A stretch of 20,478 nt of DNA, taken from the NCBI GenBank assembly GCA_002730985.1, contig PCBP01000065.1, forward strand, positions 1-20,478. The letters run 5' to 3'. The notes beneath the pieces are model-generated. The model did no database searches and was not told the DNA's origin. It saw only the letters and a program-made list of their open reading frames with translations. This document shows positions 15,820 through 20,478 of this stretch, piece after piece. Source of the stretch: Flavobacteriales bacterium (GTDB lineage Bacteria > Bacteroidota > Bacteroidia > Flavobacteriales > BACL11). How positions within the stretch are numbered: position 1 is the first letter of the stretch; every line of letters begins with the position of its first letter. The translations under genes and the position numbers were made by a program.

Positions 15820-17153
15820 TGAAGAAAGAAATCACAATTATTGGAGCAGGTCTTGTCGGATCATTATGCTCTTTATTTATGACAAATCGAGGCTATAAGG
15901 TAAATGTTTTTGAAAGAAGAAAAGATTTGCGTTCCGAGATAATAACGGCAGGAAAGTCAATTAATTTAGCTCTTTCTAAAAGAGGCTGGACTGCACTTAA
16001 AAAGGCCGGTATAGACAAAGAAGTGATGAAGATTTCAATACCAGTATATAAACGTGTTATGCATGATGTGAAAGGCAGATTGACAGATCAGCCATATGGA
16101 AACAAAGGAGAAGCTATTTATTCAGTTTCTAGAGCCCAAATGAATGTGTTAATGATGAATTTAGCTGCAAAAAATGGAGCATCCTTATATTTTAATGAAA
16201 GATGTGTAGACGTAGATTTTGAACGCTCAATAGCTGCTTTTGAGAATACAGAATCAAAAAAACATCAAAATATAAAATCTGACTTCTTGATTGGTGCTGA
16301 CGGGGCTTTTTCAGTAGTTAGAAAAAAAATGGTTGATAAGTATAAACATGATTATGAGTATAATGAAATTGAGCATGACTACAAAGAGCTTTTAATTCCT
16401 TCAGGAGATAATGACACGCACCTATTAGAGAAGAATGCATTACATATTTGGCCAAGAGGAGATTTTATGTTAATGGCTTTAGCCAATTTGGATGGTAGCT
16501 TTACTTGCACTTTGTTTGCTCCAAAGAAGGGGAAGAATTCTTTTGATGGGTTAAACACGAAAGATGAAGTTGAAAATTATTTTGCGGACCTATTTTCAGA
16601 TTTTAGCAAATTGGTTCCAAATCTATATGAACAATGGCTCTCTAACCCTACGTCTAATTTGGGGATTGTAAGGACATTTCCATGGCACATTAATGACAAG
16701 TCTTTACTTATTGGAGATGCTGCACATGCTACTGTTCCTTTTTATGGCCAAGGTATGAATGCGGGCTTTGAAGATTGTAGAATTTTGGATGAATTGCTAG
16801 ATAAGAATGAAGATAATTTTGCAGCATGTTTTGATGAATATTCTAGAATTAGAAAACCAAATGGGGATGGTGTTCAGGATTTGTCTATGCATAATTTTAT
16901 TGTAATGCGAGATAAAACGGCTGATCCTAAATTTTTACTCCAGAAAAAAATAGAAAAGAAATTTGCTAATTTATATCCTGCAAAATGGATTCCACTTTAT
17001 TCTATGGTTAGTTTTACAAATACACCTTATGCTGAGGCTTGGGAAATTGGAATTAAACAAGAAAAAATTATGCAGCAAATTATGAGTATCCCAAATATTG
17101 ATAAAATATGGAAAAGCGATAAAATAATGAAAAAAATACTCATTTTAGTGTAG
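15819..17153 (+). CDS. kmo: Kynurenine 3-monooxygenase
   Basis: KMO is an FAD enzyme that hydroxylates kynurenine to 3-hydroxykynurenine with NADPH and oxygen. The 444 residues show the dinucleotide-binding GAGLVGS (9-15), AGKSINLALSKRGW (about 46-59, a KMO hallmark), DFLIGADGAFSVVR (about 154-167), and LIGDAAHATVPFYGQGMNAGFEDC (about 297-320), which contacts the flavin ribityl chain. The C-terminal part, with YPAKWIPLYSMVSF, matches family members that end in a membrane-leaning helical region. It is the last gene of the operon; a probable terminator lies about 50 bases downstream. Its presence together with the dioxygenase and ACMSD means the route goes through 3-hydroxyanthranilate. Confidence 0.96.
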   Translation: MKKEITIIGAGLVGSLCSLFMTNRGYKVNVFERRKDLRSEIITAGKSINLALSKRGWTALKKAGIDKEVMKISIPVYKRVMHDVKGRLTDQPYGNKGEAIYSVSRAQMNVLMMNLAAKNGASLYFNERCVDVDFERSIAAFENTESKKHQNIKSDFLIGADGAFSVVRKKMVDKYKHDYEYNEIEHDYKELLIPSGDNDTHLLEKNALHIWPRGDFMLMALANLDGSFTCTLFAPKKGKNSFDGLNTKDEVENYFADLFSDFSKLVPNLYEQWLSNPTSNLGIVRTFPWHINDKSLLIGDAAHATVPFYGQGMNAGFEDCRILDELLDKNEDNFAACFDEYSRIRKPNGDGVQDLSMHNFIVMRDKTADPKFLLQKKIEKKFANLYPAKWIPLYSMVSFTNTPYAEAWEIGIKQEKIMQQIMSIPNIDKIWKSDKIMKKILILV

Positions 17154-17202
17154 TTTTGGTGTTTTTTTAATCATTTTCAAGCATTTTTATTAAATTATAG
17201 GG

Positions 17203-17224
17203 GCTGCTATTTTAGTAGCTTTTT
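17203..17224 (+). terminator. Probable rho-independent terminator of the kynurenine operon
   Basis: A seven-base-pair stem, GCTGCTA (17203-17209) with TAGTAGC (17213-17219) including one G-T pair, has a three-base loop and is followed by a run of five T. It stands 50 bases after the kmo stop codon. The stem is short but well placed. Confidence 0.6.
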
Positions 17225-17258
17225 GAAAAACCCATTTTTTCTTAATATAAATATTTAC

Positions 17259-17351
17259 AAAATGCAATTAAAATGCACTTTTTTTCAATAAAACGACACT
17301 TTTTTGTAATAAAATGCACTTTTTTGCAATAAAAAAGGCATTTTTTAAAAT
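17259..17351. repeat. Degenerate tandem repeat array, 20-21 base units
   Basis: Four successive units begin at 17270, 17290, 17311 and 17331. Each has an A-run, a short core (TGCAC, CGACAC, TGCAC, GGCA), a T-run of six or seven and mostly ends in AAT; the first three end in CAAT, TAAT and CAAT. Units one and three are nearly identical (for example AAAATGCACTTTTTTGCAAT). A partial unit, AAAATGCAATT, precedes them at 17259-17269. The rest of the 302-base gap between kmo and the next gene is plain AT-rich sequence with the terminator and a promoter candidate. The phased A- and T-runs at about two helical turns suggest intrinsically curved DNA, which is inference. Confidence 0.75.
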
Positions 17352-17424
17352 CAAACATAAATCATCTTAGTATTGAAAAATGTAATTGATTAAAGACGCC
17401 TGAGTTAATAAGATTGATTAATGG

Positions 17425-17432
17425 TATATTTG
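17425..17432 (+). promoter_or_regulatory. Candidate -7 box for the GIY-YIG gene
   Basis: TATATTTG fits TAnnTTTG exactly and ends 23 bases before the ATG. Upstream at 17-23 bases there is only an imperfect -33 (GTT within GAGTTAA). It lies downstream of the repeat array, so the array is upstream of this promoter and could influence it. Confidence 0.4.
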
Positions 17433-17455
17433 GACTTTAAAACAATAGATTAACA

Positions 17456-18070
17456 ATGAAAAAACAGATAGTATATATATTGACAAATCAATCTCATCCG
17501 AGTTATATTAAAATAGGTAAAACAACAAATCTTAGACAAAGACTAAGTAGTTTAGATTCTACAGGGGTTCCACTTCCATTTGAATGTTATTATGCAGTCG
17601 AGGTTGATGATATGTCAAAAGTTGAAAAACTTCTTCACCACAGTTTTGATAAATATAGAGTTAGAAAAAATAGAGAGTTTTTTGAACTATTACCTGAAAA
17701 CGCAAAATCAGCTCTACAGCTAACAAATGGCAAGGATGTTACTCCTAAAAATGATATTGTAGAGTCTGCTGATGATCAAAAGGCATTAGATAAGGCTAGA
17801 AATAAAAGAAAGAGATTTTCATTTGATTTACTAAATATAGAACCAGGATCAATATTAACCTTTTCAAAAGATGAAAGTCAAATATGTGAAGATATAAATG
17901 ATAGGCTTATAAAATTTAGAGGAGAAGAAATGACATTGAGCGGTTCTGCATTAAAAATAATTAATGAAATGGATTATGATTGGAGTCAGATACACGGTCC
18001 AGCATATTGGGAATTTAATGGTCAAAGTTTACATCAATTAAGATTAGAGATGGAGACCGAAAGCAAATAA
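17456..18070 (+). CDS. GIY-YIG nuclease-type protein (T5orf172-like) with an extra C-terminal domain
   Basis: The first 80 residues resemble the T5orf172/MUG113 branch of the GIY-YIG fold: VYIL (6-9) stands for GIY, YIKIG (17-21) for YIG, followed by TNLRQRL with the conserved arginine, then VEKLLHHSF and NREFFEL. GIY-YIG domains cut DNA in restriction, repair and homing enzymes, but many T5orf172 proteins are uncharacterised. A charged linker (about 85-120) leads to a second domain (about 121-200) with LIKFRGEEMTLSGSALKII, then HGPAYWEFNGQSLHQLR. This reminds me of small RAMA-like domains attached to DNA-modifying proteins, though I cannot confirm that. It is the first of three closely spaced genes; the next starts 10 bases later. 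No methylase or other restriction gene is nearby. Confidence 0.7.
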   Translation: MKKQIVYILTNQSHPSYIKIGKTTNLRQRLSSLDSTGVPLPFECYYAVEVDDMSKVEKLLHHSFDKYRVRKNREFFELLPENAKSALQLTNGKDVTPKNDIVESADDQKALDKARNKRKRFSFDLLNIEPGSILTFSKDESQICEDINDRLIKFRGEEMTLSGSALKIINEMDYDWSQIHGPAYWEFNGQSLHQLRLEMETESK

Positions 18071-18080
18071 TAAATAAACA

Positions 18081-18335
18081 ATGAAAAAACTACTACTTAT
18101 ATTACTTTGCTTGCCTATGATTGGGTTAGGGCAAGATATAAGAGTTTTTACTAAGTATGATCTTATGGTTAATCAAGTTCTTGAGAATACAGTTAGTTTT
18201 ATTAAGGAGAAGAACACGCCTAAAACAGAATTTAGATTTTATCAATATCATCATCGGCCTTTTATAAACTGGAATGAAGAAAAATTTTCTAAATGGCAAA
18301 TCACAGATCAAAAAGATAAGAAACTAAAATTATGA
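18081..18335 (+). CDS. Small predicted secreted protein, unrecognised
   Basis: This 84-residue open frame starts with a clear signal peptide, MKKLLLILLCLPMIGLGQ, with probable cleavage before or at Gln18, leaving about 66 residues. The mature part is charged and rich in aromatic and lysine residues (FRFYQYHHRPFINW, then KDKKLKL at the end). There is no cysteine in it and I recognise no family. It sits 10 bases after the GIY-YIG gene, and its stop overlaps the next ATG by four bases (ATGA), so it is likely a real, coupled gene. It could also be the remnant of a longer secreted protein. No function can be assigned. Confidence 0.55.
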   Translation: MKKLLLILLCLPMIGLGQDIRVFTKYDLMVNQVLENTVSFIKEKNTPKTEFRFYQYHHRPFINWNEEKFSKWQITDQKDKKLKL

Positions 18336-19069
18336 AAAAAATACTACTTGTTTTACTTTGTGTCTTAACTCTTTTTTCTTGTCAAGAAGATCAGACCAGA
18401 ACGGTTATATTATCTAAAGCCTCTTCAAATTATATAAAATGGATAGAAAATAAAGATGTAATTATACTAGATGCTTATACTATTAAAAATACGGATAGTA
18501 TATTGGCATTAGCTGATGGCATTATACTTACAGGAGGAGAAGATATTAACCCGCTTGAGTACAACGATACTGTTAATTTAGAAGTTTGTGGACCTATCAA
18601 CTATGCAAGAGACACATTAGAACGAAAATTATTTGAGTTTGCTTTTACTAATGAAATCCCGTTAATTGGAGTTTGTAGAGGGATGCAAATGATGAATGTT
18701 GCAAGTGGCGGGACACTTTATGGAGACATCCCATCAGAAATTGGCACTACAGTTATACACAAAAACTATGGTGAGGTAATGCATGACATAGTGTTATCTT
18801 GTGAAAATATAAATTATACTAATTTAATTTTCCCATGGGGTCAAGATACTTTCTTAGTAAACTCTTGGCATCATCAGGGGTTAAAGGATATTGCACCGAA
18901 TATAAAAATTATTGCTAAATCTTATGATGGTTTACCAGAGGCTGCTATTATGGACACCGACATACATCCTTTTATGATTGCAGTGCAATTTCATCCAGAA
19001 AGATTAGGAAAAGATAATGGGATTCATAAACAAATGAGGTCTAGTTTTTTCCATGCTATTTCTAAGTAA
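18332..19069 (+). CDS. Predicted lipoprotein of the gamma-glutamyl-gamma-aminobutyrate hydrolase (peptidase C26) family
   Basis: The protein (245 residues) is a class I glutamine-amidotransferase-like hydrolase similar to PuuD. It shows LTGGEDINP (67-75), the nucleophile elbow GVCRGMQMMN with Cys115, and the histidine-glutamate pair in VQFHPE (His221, Glu223), so the triad is complete. Ordinary members are cytoplasmic and cut gamma-glutamyl amide bonds, for example in putrescine breakdown. Here the N-terminus MKKILLVLLCVLTLFSC carries a lipobox ending in Cys17, predicting export and lipid anchoring. Acting on a gamma-glutamyl or similar amide in the periplasm is inference. It overlaps the small secreted protein gene by four bases; gpmI follows after 33 bases. 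Confidence 0.85.
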   Translation: MKKILLVLLCVLTLFSCQEDQTRTVILSKASSNYIKWIENKDVIILDAYTIKNTDSILALADGIILTGGEDINPLEYNDTVNLEVCGPINYARDTLERKLFEFAFTNEIPLIGVCRGMQMMNVASGGTLYGDIPSEIGTTVIHKNYGEVMHDIVLSCENINYTNLIFPWGQDTFLVNSWHHQGLKDIAPNIKIIAKSYDGLPEAAIMDTDIHPFMIAVQFHPERLGKDNGIHKQMRSSFFHAISK

Positions 19070-19087
19070 CTAAACTTTTTCTTTTTT

Positions 19088-19095
19088 TATCTTTG
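19088..19095 (+). promoter_or_regulatory. Candidate -7 box for gpmI
   Basis: TATCTTTG fits TAnnTTTG and ends seven bases before the gpmI ATG, so transcription would begin two or three bases before the start codon. No TTG is seen at the proper distance upstream. Confidence 0.4.
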
Positions 19096-19102
19096 TTCAT
19101 CT

Positions 19103-20478
19103 ATGAAAGGAAAAAAAACTGTACTTATTGTTTTAGATGGCTGGGGGCATGGTGATAAAACAAAATCCGACGCTATACATAATGCTAAGACCCCTTTTAT
19201 AGATTCTCTTTATATAAAATACCCTAACTCTGAACTTTTAACAGATGGGGAGAATGTTGGTCTTCCAAAAGGTCAAATGGGAAATTCAGAAGTTGGACAT
19301 TTAAATATTGGGGCAGGAAGGGTTGTGTATCAGGATTTAGTAAAAATTAATATTGCTTGTAAAGACAACTCAATTGCTGAAATGGAAAATTTAAAAAAAT
19401 CTTTTATTTATGCAAAGGCAAACAATAAACCACTCCATTTAATTGGCCTGCTTTCTGATGGAGGAATTCATTCTCATCAAAATCATTTGTATAAGATTTG
19501 CGAGTTAGCTAATAAATATGGCTTAAAGAATGTTTTTATTCACGCTTTTACTGACGGAAGAGATTGTGATCCAAAAAGCGGGAAAGGCTTCATTGAAAAA
19601 TTAGAGAAAAATTTATTTGGAGCAAGAATTGGTTCTGTTTGTGGCAGGTATTATGCTATGGACAGAGACAAAAGATGGGAGAGAGTAAAGCTTTCTTATG
19701 ACCTAATGGTAAATGGAAAGGGTGAAAAATCTTGCAATTTACTAGAAAGCATTCAAAATTCGTATAATAATGGAGAGACTGATGAATTCATTAAACCAAT
19801 TATTGTTGTAGATGAAAATAGGAATCCAATTGTCACTATAAAAGATGATGATGCCGTTATTTGTTTCAATTTTCGAACAGATAGATGTAGAGAAATCACT
19901 ACTGTATTAACTCAAAGTGATATGCCAGATTTAAGAATGAGTACTTTAAATTTGCACTACACCACAATGACAAATTATGATAATACATTTAAAAATGTAA
20001 ATGTAATTTACGATAAAGAACATATAAAAAGCACTTTAGGTGAAGTTCTAGAAAATAATGGAAAAATGCAAATCCGGATTGCTGAGACTGAGAAATATCC
20101 ACATGTTACGTTCTTCTTTTCAGGAGGCAGAGAGGAAGAGTTTGTTGGTGAAAAAAGATTAATGGTAAATTCTCCAAAGGTTGCAACTTATGATTTGCAG
20201 CCTCAAATGAGCGCTTTAGATGTGACTTCTACTATTATAGTAGAACTTGAGAAAGGAGAAACAGATTTTGTGTGTTTGAATTTTGCTAATCCTGATATGG
20301 TTGGGCATACTGGAGATTATAATGCTATTGTAAAAGCAGTAGAATCCGTAGATAAATGTGTAGAAAAAGTGGTGAAGGCAGGACTAAAGAATGATTATGC
20401 ATTTATAATAATTGCAGATCATGGGAATGCAGATTTTGCAATAAATATAGATGGGACTCCAAATACTGCACATACTAC
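19103..20478 (+). CDS. gpmI: 2,3-bisphosphoglycerate-independent phosphoglycerate mutase, partial (C-terminus beyond window)
   Basis: GpmI interconverts 3- and 2-phosphoglycerate in glycolysis and gluconeogenesis using two manganese ions. I translated 458 residues from the ATG at 19103; the family is about 505-515, so roughly 50 remain off the right edge. The start VLIVLDGWG contains Asp12, and GNSEVGH gives the phosphorylated Ser62. HAFTDGRD, CGRYYAMDRDKRWERV, FNFRTDR and the late metal motifs NPDMVGHTGD and ADHGNAD follow in family order. No frameshift or internal stop appears. A -7 box lies immediately upstream, so it is probably transcribed on its own rather than with the lipoprotein gene. 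Confidence 0.95.
   Translation, partial: MKGKKTVLIVLDGWGHGDKTKSDAIHNAKTPFIDSLYIKYPNSELLTDGENVGLPKGQMGNSEVGHLNIGAGRVVYQDLVKINIACKDNSIAEMENLKKSFIYAKANNKPLHLIGLLSDGGIHSHQNHLYKICELANKYGLKNVFIHAFTDGRDCDPKSGKGFIEKLEKNLFGARIGSVCGRYYAMDRDKRWERVKLSYDLMVNGKGEKSCNLLESIQNSYNNGETDEFIKPIIVVDENRNPIVTIKDDDAVICFNFRTDRCREITTVLTQSDMPDLRMSTLNLHYTTMTNYDNTFKNVNVIYDKEHIKSTLGEVLENNGKMQIRIAETEKYPHVTFFFSGGREEEFVGEKRLMVNSPKVATYDLQPQMSALDVTSTIIVELEKGETDFVCLNFANPDMVGHTGDYNAIVKAVESVDKCVEKVVKAGLKNDYAFIIIADHGNADFAINIDGTPNTAHT

Noticed and set aside
17129..17153. The kmo C-terminus (MKKILILV) as an invading signal-peptide start from a neighbouring gene
   Set aside because: The shared string with the lipoprotein leader is only about 14 bases of A-rich codons, and the protein end fits the normal length and Lys/Leu-rich end of KMO.
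17259..17351. The tandem units as a CRISPR array
   Set aside because: Units are contiguous without unique spacers, degenerate and made of A/T runs, and no cas genes are present.

Overview
The window looks like chromosomal DNA of a Bacteroidota member, most likely a marine-type flavobacterium. It is strongly AT-rich. Genes start without clear Shine-Dalgarno sequences, and several are preceded by the Bacteroidota -7 box TAnnTTTG. The DUF3098 protein sits beside ftsX and uppP, an arrangement I associate with Bacteroidota. TruB, QueA, FtsX and LeuS all read as flavobacterial versions. The order-level placement is inference from remembered family sequences.

Left arm (1-4211, minus strand) is housekeeping: ftsX, a DUF3098 membrane protein, uppP and truB are packed head to tail. 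Then comes queA, with its own promoter just after the truB stop, followed one base later by ispD, which runs off the left edge. Their roles are cell division, undecaprenyl phosphate recycling, tRNA modification and isoprenoid synthesis.

The middle (4287-17153, plus strand) starts with leuS and a UbiA-like membrane protein. It continues with ten tightly packed genes that form a near-complete tryptophan breakdown route through kynurenine. Tryptophan 2,3-dioxygenase (kynA) opens the ring, a cyclase-family protein is the candidate formamidase, and kmo and kynU lead to 3-hydroxyanthranilate. A 3,4-dioxygenase opens that ring, an ACMSD-type decarboxylase and an aldehyde dehydrogenase lead to 2-aminomuconate, and a RidA-family protein is the candidate deaminase giving 4-oxalocrotonate. 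Because ACMSD diverts carbon from quinolinate, and no nadC is present here, the set looks catabolic rather than NAD-making. Two members have no assigned step: an SDR protein lacking the usual YxxxK pair and a GNAT acetyltransferase. The ring-opening dioxygenase has lost three of the four cysteines of the second iron site found in characterised bacterial versions.

After a probable terminator comes a 302-base gap holding four degenerate 20-21 base tandem units (A-run, core, T-run). Next are three short genes: a GIY-YIG (T5orf172-like) protein with an extra C-terminal domain, an unrecognised small secreted protein, and a predicted lipoprotein of the class I glutamine-amidotransferase/peptidase C26 family. 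The window ends inside gpmI (phosphoglycerate mutase).

I saw no tRNA, rRNA, CRISPR array, insertion sequence or phage gene. The best candidates for something undescribed are the unassigned members of the kynurenine operon and the small cassette with its repeat array.
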